From the NCBI GenBank assembly GCA_016280845.1, contig JAEEHO010000001.1, positions 1 to 33,412 on the forward strand: a DNA stretch of 33,412 bases, in the 5' to 3' direction. This DNA comes from Paludibacteraceae bacterium (GTDB lineage: Bacteria > Bacteroidota > Bacteroidia > Bacteroidales > Paludibacteraceae). The notes below the pieces were generated by a model. The model saw only the letters and a program-made list of their open reading frames with translations. It did not search any database and had not been told where the DNA came from. The position numbers were made by a program, and so were the translations under genes. This document shows positions 1 through 7,920 of this stretch, one piece after another (positions within the stretch are counted from its first letter, which is position 1; each line of letters starts with the position of its first letter).

Positions 1-98
1 GCTGGCGGGAACAGCTGAACACCGCCACGCCCTGCAAGCAGTTTCCGAACTTTGTTCGGGCGGAGTTGGCGAGGGAAGACAAAGCCAGGGGGTTATAG
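1..98 (+). CDS. C-terminal end of an unrecognised protein (cut by window start)
   Basis: From base 3 a frame stays open for 31 codons and ends at TAG 96-98. The encoded tail (ending ELAREDKARGL) is charged and has a normal amino-acid mix, so it could be the end of a real protein whose body lies to the left. No family is recognised. The other plus-strand frame here, which runs through to base 598, crosses the tRNA-derived repeats and is not credible. The gene points towards the tRNA-Pro region; if the repeat near 172-235 is an attachment-site remnant, this could be the edge of an integrated element, but nothing in 31 residues shows that. Confidence is low because the stretch is short. Confidence 0.3.
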   Translation, partial: WREQLNTATPCKQFPNFVRAELAREDKARGL

Positions 99-171
99 GG
101 AACGGCGGGCGTTGTCTAAGTTGCGTCGGGGACCCCAGTTGTATAAGCGTTCTCGTCGCTCTCAATAATCG

Positions 172-235
172 ACAAAAAGGGATACCCAAACGGATATCCC
201 TTTCGTCGAGAAGAGGCGACTCGAACGCCCGACCC
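172..235 (-). repeat. Direct repeat copy of tRNA-Pro 3' half plus terminator
   Basis: Bases 172-235 match 444-507 with only about two substitutions over 64 bases. The shared block covers the T arm, the 3' acceptor strand and the terminator hairpin of tRNA-Pro. The distance between copies is 272 bases. Duplication of exactly the 3' end of a tRNA gene is the usual footprint of an integrative element, but no integrase is visible in the window. Confidence 0.8.
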
Positions 236-262
236 TTTTTGTTCTATGTGTCGTACTTCTCT
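206..262 (-). pseudogene. Truncated tRNA-Pro-like pseudogene (acceptor and T arm only)
   Basis: Read on the minus strand, GAGAAGTA at 261-254 resembles the start of the real tRNA. The T arm and 3' acceptor strand at 206-235 are identical to it, so a 6-bp acceptor stem can still form. The D and anticodon arms are replaced by about 18 unrelated bases. It keeps a terminator copy downstream. It cannot be a normal tRNA because it has no anticodon arm. Confidence 0.55.
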
Positions 263-299
263 ATGGTCGGAGTTACGCTCCCCGCTACTCCTTCCGTTC

Positions 300-399
300 G
301 AAGCCAAAAGTCAATTGGCTTCTCCACCTTCCGAGTGGGGACTCGTCGGGTACGCCACTCGGAGTGCCATCCGAGGCACTCCTTCACGTTCCCGAACGT
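300..399. repeat. Chain of four adjacent inverted repeats
   Basis: Four inverted repeats follow one another. They are 300-307 with 315-322 (8 bp perfect), 331-338 with 355-362 (8 bp perfect), 361-368 with 375-382 (8 bp perfect) and 386-391 with 394-399 (6 bp). The last resembles the anticodon hairpin of the nearby tRNA-Pro (around 509-523). No convincing protein frame runs through here. The block may be a structured RNA or the decayed remains of further tRNA copies. Confidence 0.6.
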
Positions 400-445
400 C
401 ACGTTCAAGCCGTTGAGAGCACGGGCGAGAAAGGCACCTGTCAAC

Positions 446-476
446 AAAAAGGGATACCCAAATGGATATCCCTTTT
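446..476 (-). terminator. Intrinsic terminator of tRNA-Pro
   Basis: Immediately after the tRNA on the minus strand, AAAAGGGATA pairs with TATCCCTTTT around a loop of about nine bases, ending in a T run. A near-identical copy lies at 174-204. Confidence 0.75.
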
Positions 477-477
477 G

Positions 478-550
478 TCGAGAAGAGGCGACTCGAACGC
501 CCGACCCCCACGTCCCGAACGTGGTGCGCTACCAACTGCGCTACTTCTCG
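478..550 (-). tRNA. tRNA-Pro (anticodon CGG)
   Basis: On the minus strand a full cloverleaf of 73 nt can be drawn. It has a 7-bp acceptor stem (CGAGAAG with CTTCTCG), a D arm GCGC/GCGC and an anticodon stem CCACG/CGTGG enclosing loop TTCGGGA. The anticodon is CGG, reading proline CCG codons. A 5-nt variable region and a T arm with loop TTCGAGT follow. The discriminator base is A and CCA is not encoded. A hairpin terminator lies directly downstream at 446-476. A canonical promoter lies about 250 bases upstream at 803-833. The 3' half is duplicated at 172-235. Confidence 0.93.
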
Positions 551-643
551 TTCACTTTGTTCACTTCGGAATCCCTCGAAAGGTCGTTGTTTTATTAAGT
601 CGTAAAGCACGGAACCCCTCCCTCCTTTATTCCTTAAAACAAT
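547..643. repeat. Tandem leader repeat, copy 1 (next to tRNA-Pro)
   Basis: This stretch, directly 5' of the tRNA on the minus strand, is repeated at 662-756 with roughly 80 percent identity and a 115-base period. Shared landmarks are CTTTGTTCACTTCGGA, a TTTATTA block, GGAACCC and TTTATTCCTTAAA. Copy 1 leads into the intact tRNA. Confidence 0.8.
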
Positions 644-661
644 CTACTTTCTTCGTGAATT

Positions 662-756
662 CTCGCTCACTTTGTTCACTTCGGAGTCTCTTGAGAGTTG
701 TTGATTTATTAGTCATTAAATAGGGAACCCATCCCTCTTTTATTCCTTAAATCAAT
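662..756. repeat. Tandem leader repeat, copy 2
   Basis: Second copy of the 547-643 block. Where copy 1 leads into the intact tRNA-Pro, copy 2 leads on the minus strand into a short sequence (644-661) with only slight resemblance to the tRNA start. This suggests a lost tRNA unit between the copies. Confidence 0.8.
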
Positions 757-802
757 GTCCTCTCTGCGAGAGTTCTCGATAGGCTTTCCACAAAAGCGGG
801 TG

Positions 803-833
803 CAAAAGTACTGCTTTTTTTTGATATACGCAA
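803..833 (-). promoter_or_regulatory. Bacteroidota-type promoter driving the tRNA-Pro region
   Basis: On the minus strand, TTG (833-831), a 20-base spacer and TACTTTTG (810-803) match the Bacteroidota sigma-factor consensus with the same spacing as seven other promoters in this window. It starts just beyond the topA stop codon and faces away from topA, towards tRNA-Pro. The transcript would carry about 245 leader bases, both leader repeats and the tRNA. Confidence 0.7.
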
Positions 834-866
834 ATAATTCGCTATTTTTTTTGCATTTTCTTTTTC

Positions 867-3188
867 TCAGGCTTTCGAACGAGCAGACTTGCGGAAAGTC
901 TTTTTGGCCGAATTCATCGGTTGAGATTGCGCAATAATCTGCTTGGCCTGTTCTTCGGTCAGTGTCTCCAGCTCTGCGCCCTTAGGCAACTGGAAATTGC
1001 CATCCGGCGTACGCAGGTAGGCGCCGAAACGTCCGCGCATCAGTTGGATCTTGCCCCACTCGCGTACCGGCGTGGTAGCCAGACGGTGGTTGATGATCAG
1101 GTCGATAGCCTGCTGCATGGTCAGCGTGAGCGGATCGACACCGCGCGGGATAGTGATGAACATACCATCGTAGCGCACGTACGGGCCGTACTTGCCTTCA
1201 CCTACCACTACCTCTTTGCCCTCGTAGTCACCGAGCGTGAGCGGCAGCGCTGTCTTGAAGAGCTCCAGTGCATCCTTTAGCGTGATGGAGAAGATAGACT
1301 GACCCTTCTTGAGGCTGGCGAAACGCGGTTTGTCCTTGCTGGCATCGCCCAGCTGTACGCACGGACCGACCTTGCTGATCTTGGCTATAACAGGCAGACC
1401 GGTCTCGGGATCCTCGCCCAGATAGCGACCCTCTACTTTGCCCGATGGAATCGCGGAGATCAGCGGATGGAACTGCTTGTAGAACGTATCGACGGTCTGT
1501 ACCCAGTCGGCGCGGCCTTCGGCCACCAGGTCGAACTGCTCCTCCTCGTGCGCAGTGAAATCGTAGCTGAGTATCTGCGGGAAATTCTCTACCAGAAAAT
1601 CGTTGGTGATGCGGCCGAGATCGGTAGGCAACAGACGCTGGGCGTCGGCACCGTAGACCTCGCTCTTCTGCTTCTCGGTCACCACGCCGTTGCGCAGCTG
1701 CATGATAGCCACATCGCGCTTGGTGCCCGGTACCGATCCGCGCTCCACGTAGTGGACATGCTGGATGGTCTCGATGATGGTGGCGTAGGTGGAAGGACGG
1801 CCGATACCGAGTTCCTCCATACGCTTGACGAGCGTAGCTTCGTTGTAACGGAACGGCGGTTTGTTGTAGGTCTGCACGGCCTGTGCCTCCTGCAGACGCA
1901 GTTGCTCGTGCAGCGCCATGGACGGCAGAGTGCGTACACTATCTTCGTCCTCGTCGGTGGACTGGACATAAACGCGCATAAAACCGTCGAAAGTGATGAC
2001 TTCTCCGGTAGCGACAAAAGCGTACTTGCAACCCGAGACGGATACCTCGATGGTGGTTTTCTCGCTCTCGGCTTCGGCCATCTGGCTGGCGATGGTGCGT
2101 TTCCAAATCAGTTCGTAGAGACGCTGCTCGTCCTTGTTGGCACCGGCGGTCAGTTTGTCCATATAGGTAGGACGGATAGCCTCGTGTGCCTCTTGGGCAC
2201 CCTTGCTCTTGGTCTGGAACTGGCGGGTGCGGACATATTGCTCGCCGTACTGCTCAGCCACCACCTGCTTGCAGGCATGGAGCGCCAGCGACGAGAGGTT
2301 GACCGAGTCGGTACGCATATAGGTGATACAACCGCTCTCATAGAGCGACTGCGCCAGACGCATGGTCTTGGAGACAGTAAACTTGAGTTTGCGCGCAGCC
2401 TCCTGCTGAAGCGTGGAGGTCGTGAACGGCGGCGCCGGCGTATGACGCGTCGGACGGCGTTGCACATCCCGGATCATGAAGCGCGTATTAGGCAGACTCT
2501 CCAGAAAAGCCTGAGCATCGGCCTTGTGCGAGAAACGGTGGTTGAGCTCGCAACGCAGGATAGAGGCGTCGCCGGGATTCTTGCCGATGAAATCGGCGGT
2601 TATTCGGTAGGCCGAACTAGTGCGGAACGCCTCGATCTCGCGCTCCTTCTCTACAATCAGGCGCACCGCTACCGACTGGACACGGCCGGCCGAGAGGCCG
2701 GTGGTGACCTTCTTCCACAACATAGGCGAGAGCTCGAATCCGACGATACGATCGAGCACACGGCGTGCCTGCTGGGCATTGACCAGATTGTAGTCGATAT
2801 CGCGCGGATGGAGAATAGCCTCCTGGATAGCGGTCTTGGTAATCTCGTGGAAGACGATACGGCGTGTATCCTTCTTGTCCAGATCCAGCACCTCCTTCAG
2901 GTGCCATGCGATAGCTTCTCCCTCGCGGTCCTCATCGGACGCAAGCCAGACGGTGTCGGCCTTGGCTACCTCGCTGCGCAACTGGTCGAGCAGACGGGCT
3001 TTGCCCTCGTCCACTACATAATTGGGCTGGTAGTTGTGCTCGAAATCAATACCCATCGAGTTCTTGCCGAGTGGTTCGATATCGCGGATATGTCCCTGAC
3101 TACTGAGCACATGATAATCGCTGCCCAGATATTTCTCAATGGTCGCCGCCTTGGTGGGGGACTCTACTATCACCAAATTTTTGCTCAT
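867..3188 (-). CDS. topA: DNA topoisomerase I
   Basis: Type IA topoisomerase that relaxes negative supercoils through a transient 5'-phosphotyrosine. The 773-residue protein opens with a TOPRIM domain (SKNLVIVESPTKA at 2-14, DEDREGEA at 85-92). The catalytic tyrosine is about residue 290 in GCITYMRTDS. The C-terminus has repeats of the GPYVRYDG / GAYLRTPDG kind and a lysine/arginine-rich tail, without the cysteine zinc fingers of the enterobacterial enzyme; this is the form I expect in Bacteroidota. The ATG at 3188 was chosen because the family-conserved N-terminus begins there; the frame is open 32 codons further, but the canonical promoter at 3226-3256 lies inside that extension. It is a single-gene transcript, divergent from the nfeD-floA operon. 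Confidence 0.97.
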   Translation of the reverse strand: MSKNLVIVESPTKAATIEKYLGSDYHVLSSQGHIRDIEPLGKNSMGIDFEHNYQPNYVVDEGKARLLDQLRSEVAKADTVWLASDEDREGEAIAWHLKEVLDLDKKDTRRIVFHEITKTAIQEAILHPRDIDYNLVNAQQARRVLDRIVGFELSPMLWKKVTTGLSAGRVQSVAVRLIVEKEREIEAFRTSSAYRITADFIGKNPGDASILRCELNHRFSHKADAQAFLESLPNTRFMIRDVQRRPTRHTPAPPFTTSTLQQEAARKLKFTVSKTMRLAQSLYESGCITYMRTDSVNLSSLALHACKQVVAEQYGEQYVRTRQFQTKSKGAQEAHEAIRPTYMDKLTAGANKDEQRLYELIWKRTIASQMAEAESEKTTIEVSVSGCKYAFVATGEVITFDGFMRVYVQSTDEDEDSVRTLPSMALHEQLRLQEAQAVQTYNKPPFRYNEATLVKRMEELGIGRPSTYATIIETIQHVHYVERGSVPGTKRDVAIMQLRNGVVTEKQKSEVYGADAQRLLPTDLGRITNDFLVENFPQILSYDFTAHEEEQFDLVAEGRADWVQTVDTFYKQFHPLISAIPSGKVEGRYLGEDPETGLPVIAKISKVGPCVQLGDASKDKPRFASLKKGQSIFSITLKDALELFKTALPLTLGDYEGKEVVVGEGKYGPYVRYDGMFITIPRGVDPLTLTMQQAIDLIINHRLATTPVREWGKIQLMRGRFGAYLRTPDGNFQLPKGAELETLTEEQAKQIIAQSQPMNSAKKTFRKSARSKA

Positions 3189-3225
3189 ATAATACTTATA
3201 GGTGTCGCTCCAAAAAATTCGGCTG

Positions 3226-3256
3226 CAAAAGTAGTATAAATTATTTATTTGTGCAA
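3226..3256 (-). promoter_or_regulatory. topA promoter
   Basis: Minus strand: TTG (3256-3254), a 20-base spacer, TACTTTTG (3233-3226). It would give a leader of about 30 bases before the topA ATG and is back to back with the promoter at 3272-3302. Confidence 0.8.
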
Positions 3257-3271
3257 ATTTATTTTTTTTGT

Positions 3272-3302
3272 TTGCATATATCAAAGATATTTAGTATCTT
3301 TG
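3272..3302 (+). promoter_or_regulatory. Promoter of the nfeD-floA run
   Basis: TTG 3272-3274, a 20-base spacer and TATCTTTG 3295-3302 lie about 50 bases before the ATG at 3352. A purine-rich AAAGGA (3341-3346) sits just before that ATG and supports the start. Confidence 0.8.
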
Positions 3303-3351
3303 CAGCCGAAATAAAAAAATTAGTTTGATTTTTTTTACAGAAAGGACTTGC

Positions 3352-3687
3352 ATGAACATTTTTTTGGTTGTATTATTAGTGCTCGCGGGCGTCGCGCTAT
3401 TATTATTGGAGATGTTCCTTCTGCCGGGTTTCGGCATAGCGGGAGTGAGCGGTTTTGCCTGCCTGATAGGCGCCGTAGTATTGGCATGGATATTGCTGGG
3501 TAGCGTGGCGGGATACATCACGCTGGGCGCATGTGTCGTGCTGTCGGGTCTGAGCATCTGGGGTTTTCTGCGCAGCAAGGCGTTGGACAAGATGGCGCTG
3601 AACGCCAAGATAGACAGCCACGTGGAGTTGGCGGAGAACAAGTTGAACAAAAAGAACGCGAGTGAGACTCGCTCAAAGAAAGACTAA
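3352..3687 (+). CDS. NfeD-like membrane protein, FloA partner
   Basis: A 111-residue membrane protein. Two or three hydrophobic segments fill residues 1-75 (starting [19 protein letters not shown]), followed by a short charged tail. Small NfeD-family proteins are typically encoded beside flotillin-like proteins and act with them in membrane microdomains. Here the next gene, 11 bases on, is floA. The tail lacks a clear OB-fold NfeD domain, so this is the short membrane-only form. The start is the ATG at 3352 with AAAGGA before it; a TTG at 3325 would add nine implausible residues. The function rests largely on context. Confidence 0.75.
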   Translation: MNIFLVVLLVLAGVALLLLEMFLLPGFGIAGVSGFACLIGAVVLAWILLGSVAGYITLGACVVLSGLSIWGFLRSKALDKMALNAKIDSHVELAENKLNKKNASETRSKKD

Positions 3688-3698
3688 AGATAAAAAAT

Positions 3699-4679
3699 AT
3701 GGATATGGAAATCGTTAACATTATTCTGATTACACTGATTGCTATTGCACTGTGTATCTTCTTCTATTATGTACCGTTTATGCTGTGGATCAACGCAGTG
3801 GTGAGCGGTGTACGCGTTAGCTTGGTTCAGCTCTTCCTGATGCGAATCCGTAAGGTGCCGCCAACCAAGATCGTCAACTGTATGATTGAGGCGCACAAGG
3901 CCGGATTGCAGGATGTGAAGCGCGACGGACTGGAGGCTCACTATCTGGCCGGCGGTCACATAGAGCGCGTGGTTCATGCACTGGTGAGTGCCAGCAAGGC
4001 AGGTATCGATCTGCCGTTCCAGATGGCTACCGCTATCGACCTGGCCGGACGTGACGTGTTTGAGGCAGTGCAGATGTCGGTTAATCCGAAGGTGATAGAT
4101 ACGCCGCCGGTAACGGCTGTGGCCAAGGACGGTATTCAGCTGATAGCCAAGGCCCGCGTGACCGTACGCGCCAACATCCGCCAACTGGTGGGTGGTGCAG
4201 GCGAGGACACCGTGCTGGCCCGCGTAGGCGAGGGTATAGTCAGTTCGATCGGTAGCGCCGAGAGCCACAAACAAGTGCTGGAGAACCCGGACAGCATCAG
4301 TAAGCTGGTGCTCTCGAAAGGTCTGGATGCCGGTACGGCTTTCGAGATACTGAGTATCGATATCGCTGACATCGACGTAGGTAAGAACATAGGTGCACAG
4401 CTGCAGATGGATCAGGCCGAGGCCGACAAGAATATCGCTCAGGCCAAGGCCGAGGAGCGCCGCGCAATGGCTATCGCCAACGAGCAGGAGATGAAGGCCA
4501 AAGCACAAGAGGCTCGCGCCAAGGTGATAGAGGCAGAGGCACTCGTGCCGCAGGCTATGGCCGATGCGTTCCGCAACGGCAATCTGGGCATCATGGACTA
4601 CTACAAAATGCAGAATATACAAGCCGACACGCAGATGCGTGAGAACATAGCGGGTGCACCGTCTAAGGCGAAGAAATAA
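3699..4679 (+). CDS. floA: Flotillin-like protein FloA
   Basis: A 326-residue protein of the FloA (UPF0365) family, which scaffolds functional membrane microdomains. An N-terminal hydrophobic anchor (about residues 4-30) is followed by a PHB/SPFH-type region with conserved-looking stretches such as [20 protein letters not shown] and the core around [19 protein letters not shown]. The last third (about 230-285) is an alanine/glutamate/lysine-rich coiled coil typical of flotillins. It is paired with the NfeD-like gene upstream, and the nitrilase-family gene follows after 34 bases. Length is normal for the family. Confidence 0.95.
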   Translation: MDMEIVNIILITLIAIALCIFFYYVPFMLWINAVVSGVRVSLVQLFLMRIRKVPPTKIVNCMIEAHKAGLQDVKRDGLEAHYLAGGHIERVVHALVSASKAGIDLPFQMATAIDLAGRDVFEAVQMSVNPKVIDTPPVTAVAKDGIQLIAKARVTVRANIRQLVGGAGEDTVLARVGEGIVSSIGSAESHKQVLENPDSISKLVLSKGLDAGTAFEILSIDIADIDVGKNIGAQLQMDQAEADKNIAQAKAEERRAMAIANEQEMKAKAQEARAKVIEAEALVPQAMADAFRNGNLGIMDYYKMQNIQADTQMRENIAGAPSKAKK

Positions 4680-4713
4680 AGAAGTCTGACCGCTTCGCTG
4701 TTAGAATATAGAC

Positions 4714-5517
4714 GTGAAGATTGCACTGCTGCAATATCCGATAGTCTGGGCAGATCCGCAGGCCAATATAGGTCTGCTGGATGAGCGTTTGTGCTGCCTG
4801 GCGGGCAAGACCGACATCGCTGTGGTGCCGGAGATGTTCAGTACGGGTTTCTGTACAGACCGGCCCGATCTGGCCGAACCGTGGGGAGGCCCGACATGTC
4901 AGGCGCTGCAAGAGATGGCCGACCGATACGACTTGGCTATAATGGGGTCGATGATATGCAAAGGCGAATGGACAGAGGGCGATGAGGCGAATGCACGTCC
5001 GCTCTGCAACCGTGGGTTCATGTTTCGTCCGCACGACAAGGCACTCTACTATGACAAGCGCCATCTGTACCGGAGCGGCGGCGAAGCCGACTTCTTCCGC
5101 CCGGGCAAACAGCGCGAGGTATGGGAGTACCGCGGCGTGAAGATACGACTGGCTATCTGCTACGATGCACGTTTTCCCGTATGGCTCAGACAGGACAAAA
5201 CCAACCTGTACGACATACTGATATGCGTGGCGTGCTGGCCCAGTATACGTATCCAGTTCTGGGATGCACTGCTGCCCGCCCGCGCTGCGGAGAACCAGTG
5301 CTATGTGGTGGGCGTCAATCCCGTCGGCACAGACGGTATGCAGTTGGACTACAACGGCCACTCGGCCGCCTACGACACGCGGCTGGTGAACGTAGCGCCC
5401 TATGAGGACTACGAGGAAGGCACACGCATAGTGGATCTGTCGATAGAGAAACTGCGGCATTACCGCGAGGTGTTGCCGCTATGGGCAGACGGAGACGATT
5501 ACTCAATAGAAAGGTAG
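4714..5517 (+). CDS. Nitrilase-superfamily amidase (omega-amidase type)
   Basis: A 267-residue carbon-nitrogen hydrolase. The Glu-Lys-Cys triad is visible: E40 in VVPEMFSTGF, K115 in YYDKRHLY and C149 in LAICYDARFP. The combination EMFSTGF, DKRHLY and CYDARFP, with short total length, resembles the YafV/omega-amidase branch, which hydrolyses 2-oxoglutaramate or 2-oxosuccinamate and works in metabolite repair; this substrate is inferred. The start is GTG, giving VKIALLQYPIVW, the usual family N-terminus. It is in the middle of a rightward operon, and its TAG stop is only six bases before the recJ start, in the same frame. Confidence 0.88.
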   Translation: MKIALLQYPIVWADPQANIGLLDERLCCLAGKTDIAVVPEMFSTGFCTDRPDLAEPWGGPTCQALQEMADRYDLAIMGSMICKGEWTEGDEANARPLCNRGFMFRPHDKALYYDKRHLYRSGGEADFFRPGKQREVWEYRGVKIRLAICYDARFPVWLRQDKTNLYDILICVACWPSIRIQFWDALLPARAAENQCYVVGVNPVGTDGMQLDYNGHSAAYDTRLVNVAPYEDYEEGTRIVDLSIEKLRHYREVLPLWADGDDYSIER

Positions 5518-5523
5518 AAGATT

Positions 5524-7236
5524 TTGGAGAATAGTTGGCACATAAAACAATTGACGGCTGAGGAGCAGGCGGCGGCAGAGAGACTGGCTGCAGACCTGGA
5601 GATCAGTCCGCTGGCCGGTCGCATACTGGCCGGTCGCGGTCTGCGTACCGCCGCCGAAGCGCGAGCGTATATACGTCCGTCGCTGGAGAGTCTGCACGAT
5701 CCGTTCTTGATGCGCGATATGAGTGCCGCCGTAGACAGGTTGTGCCGCGCCATAGACGGACACGAACGCATCATGATATACGGCGACTATGACGTGGACG
5801 GCACAACGGCCGTGGCACTGATGTACTCGTTTCTGCGTACCCAGACCGACAATATCATCTACTATATACCCGACCGCTACCGCGAGGGATACGGTATCTC
5901 GTTTGAAGGCATAGACACCGCGCAGCAGGAAGGCTGCGATCTGATCATCGCACTGGACTGCGGCATCAAGGCGGTGGACAAAGTGGCATATGCCGCCGAG
6001 CGCCATATAGACTTCATCATATGCGACCACCACACGCCGGGCGACGAGATACCCAAGGCCGTGGCGGTGCTGAACATGAAACGCCAGGACTGCAGCTATC
6101 CGTTCAAAGAGTTGAGCGGGTGCGGCGTGGGATTCAAGCTGGTGCAAGCCTATGCGCAACGCCGCGGTATAGCACCGCAGGAGACATACAAACTGCTGCC
6201 GCTACTAGCCATGTCGATAGCCAGCGACATAGTGCCCGTCACGGGCGAGAACCGCGTACTGGCTTTCTACGGCCTGAGGGCGCTGAATGCACAGCCGTCG
6301 GTGGGTGTCAAAGCCATCATGCGGGTGGCAGGCATAGAGGGCAAGAACGTGACTATCAGCGATCTGGTCTACAAGATAGGTCCGCGCATTAACGCCGCCG
6401 GACGCATACATACCGGCGCCGCCGCAGTCCATCTGCTGATCACCGACGACGAAGAGGAAGCACGCCGCAGTGCCGACGAGATCAATGCATACAACCAGGA
6501 CCGACGCGACTACGACAGCCGCACCACCGACGAGGCACTGGCGCAACTGGATGCCGATCCGGACAACAAGAGCAAACACACGACCGTGGTCTATTCGGAG
6601 GAGTGGCACAAGGGCGTGGTGGGTATAGCCGCCAGCCGACTGACTGAGAGCTACTACAGGCCGACCATCGTGCTGACCGCCGGAGAAGACGATATCATCA
6701 GCGGCAGCGCACGCTCGGTGAGCGATTTTGATATATACACGGCCATCGACTCGTGCCGCGACCTGCTGACCAATTTCGGCGGTCACCGTTTTGCAGCCGG
6801 ACTGAGCATGCACAAGAAGGATCTGCCGGAGTTCAAACGCCGGTTTGAGGAATACGTGGCCGCGCACATTACACCCGAACAGATGGTGCCGACGCTGGAC
6901 GTGGAGGCCGAGGTGCAGCTGAGCGACCTGACATGGAAACTATACAAGATACTGCAGTGCCTGGAACCCTTCGGCCCGGGGAACGAGCGACCGCTCTTCA
7001 TGACACGCGGACTGATCAACAACCGCAACACAAGGGCCGTGAGCGAAGGACGCCATCTGCACCTGGATGTGACCGACCGGATAGCCGCCATGGACGGCAT
7101 AGCCTTCGGACAAGGCGACAAAGCCAACCATATGCAGAACGGCAAGAGCGTGGATATATGCTACTATCTGGAGGAGAATAGCTACAAGGGACGTACCACG
7201 CTGCAGATGAATGCACAGGACATCAAACTGGATTGA
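5524..7236 (+). CDS. recJ: Single-stranded-DNA-specific exonuclease RecJ
   Basis: 5'-to-3' ssDNA exonuclease of recombination and mismatch repair, 570 residues. DHH-family motifs are clear: GDYDVDGTT at 87-95, LDCGIKA near 144-150 and DHHTPGDEIP from about 168. The DHHA1 part carries SGSARSV and NFGGHRFAAGLSM, which binds the nucleic acid end, and an OB-like C-terminal region follows. The start is TTG at 5524; no other standard start codon lies between the preceding TAG (5515-5517) and the conserved sequence. Because the upstream amidase is in the same frame six bases before, translational coupling is likely. Confidence 0.95.
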   Translation: MENSWHIKQLTAEEQAAAERLAADLEISPLAGRILAGRGLRTAAEARAYIRPSLESLHDPFLMRDMSAAVDRLCRAIDGHERIMIYGDYDVDGTTAVALMYSFLRTQTDNIIYYIPDRYREGYGISFEGIDTAQQEGCDLIIALDCGIKAVDKVAYAAERHIDFIICDHHTPGDEIPKAVAVLNMKRQDCSYPFKELSGCGVGFKLVQAYAQRRGIAPQETYKLLPLLAMSIASDIVPVTGENRVLAFYGLRALNAQPSVGVKAIMRVAGIEGKNVTISDLVYKIGPRINAAGRIHTGAAAVHLLITDDEEEARRSADEINAYNQDRRDYDSRTTDEALAQLDADPDNKSKHTTVVYSEEWHKGVVGIAASRLTESYYRPTIVLTAGEDDIISGSARSVSDFDIYTAIDSCRDLLTNFGGHRFAAGLSMHKKDLPEFKRRFEEYVAAHITPEQMVPTLDVEAEVQLSDLTWKLYKILQCLEPFGPGNERPLFMTRGLINNRNTRAVSEGRHLHLDVTDRIAAMDGIAFGQGDKANHMQNGKSVDICYYLEENSYKGRTTLQMNAQDIKLD

Positions 7237-7304
7237 CAAGACGATAGCATTTACCATTTACATATTTACCATTTAGGATTTACTGTTTATAATTGATCTA
7301 TACT

Positions 7305-7907
7305 ATGTTTTCTGAGAGAGACACACAGGGACCGGTACGACGCCACGGCTCGATAGAGGTGGTATGCGGCTCTATGTTCAGCGGTAAGACTGAGGAACTG
7401 ATCCGTCGTATGAAACGCGCTAAGTTTGCCAAGCAGCGCGTGGAGATCTTCAAGCCGGCCATAGACGTACGCTACAGCGAAGAGGATGTGGTGAGCCATG
7501 ACCACAACGTGATACAGTCGACTCCGGTGGATTCGAGTCAGAACATCCTGCTTCTGGCCGATGATATCGACGTGGTCGGCATAGACGAAGCGCAGTTCTT
7601 CGACATGGGAATAGTGGATGTATGCCAACAACTGGCTGCACGCGGTATACGCGTGATAGTAGCCGGTCTGGATATGGATTATCGCGGCGTGCCGTTCGGC
7701 CCGATGCCGGCGCTGATGGCCATAGCCGAAGATGTGTACAAGACCCACGCCATCTGCGTACAGTGCGGCGATCTGGCCTACGTGAGCCACCGTCTGGTGC
7801 AGAGCGACAAACGCGTGCTGCTGGGCGAGACCGAGAGCTACGAACCGCTGTGCCGCGCCTGCTACAGTCGCGCTATAGCAGCGGAAGAACAGAGATTAGA
7901 TAATTGA
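7305..7907 (+). CDS. tdk: Thymidine kinase
   Basis: Phosphorylates thymidine to dTMP with ATP in pyrimidine salvage. The 200-residue protein has the P-loop GSMFSGKT (22-29), the catalytic glutamate in GIDEAQFF (E95) and two CxxC pairs (CVQC, CRAC) for the structural zinc of type II thymidine kinases. The lasso-loop region follows [16 protein letters not shown] at 7305 is chosen; a TTG four codons upstream is possible. The 68-base gap after recJ holds an ATTTACC-type simple repeat. priA follows after 13 bases. Confidence 0.95.
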   Translation: MFSERDTQGPVRRHGSIEVVCGSMFSGKTEELIRRMKRAKFAKQRVEIFKPAIDVRYSEEDVVSHDHNVIQSTPVDSSQNILLLADDIDVVGIDEAQFFDMGIVDVCQQLAARGIRVIVAGLDMDYRGVPFGPMPALMAIAEDVYKTHAICVQCGDLAYVSHRLVQSDKRVLLGETESYEPLCRACYSRAIAAEEQRLDN

Positions 7908-7920
7908 CAGTTGAAAGAAT

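Noticed and set aside
1..98. Integrase as the identity of the leading partial gene
   Set aside because: The 31 visible residues show none of the catalytic motifs of tyrosine recombinases.
172..262. The left tRNA-Pro copy as a second functional tRNA
   Set aside because: It has no D arm or anticodon arm.
239..723. Open frames of about 120 codons across the tRNA-Pro region
   Set aside because: They run through the tRNA, its repeat and terminators; no start signal or domain.
1467..3239. A 590-codon open frame on the plus strand opposite topA
   Set aside because: topA on the minus strand shows full family motifs over the same bases; GC-rich codon bias keeps the antisense frame open. Its product has no recognisable domain.
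3325..3351. Upstream TTG start for the NfeD-like gene
   Set aside because: ATG 3352 has a purine-rich ribosome site and starts directly with the membrane segment.
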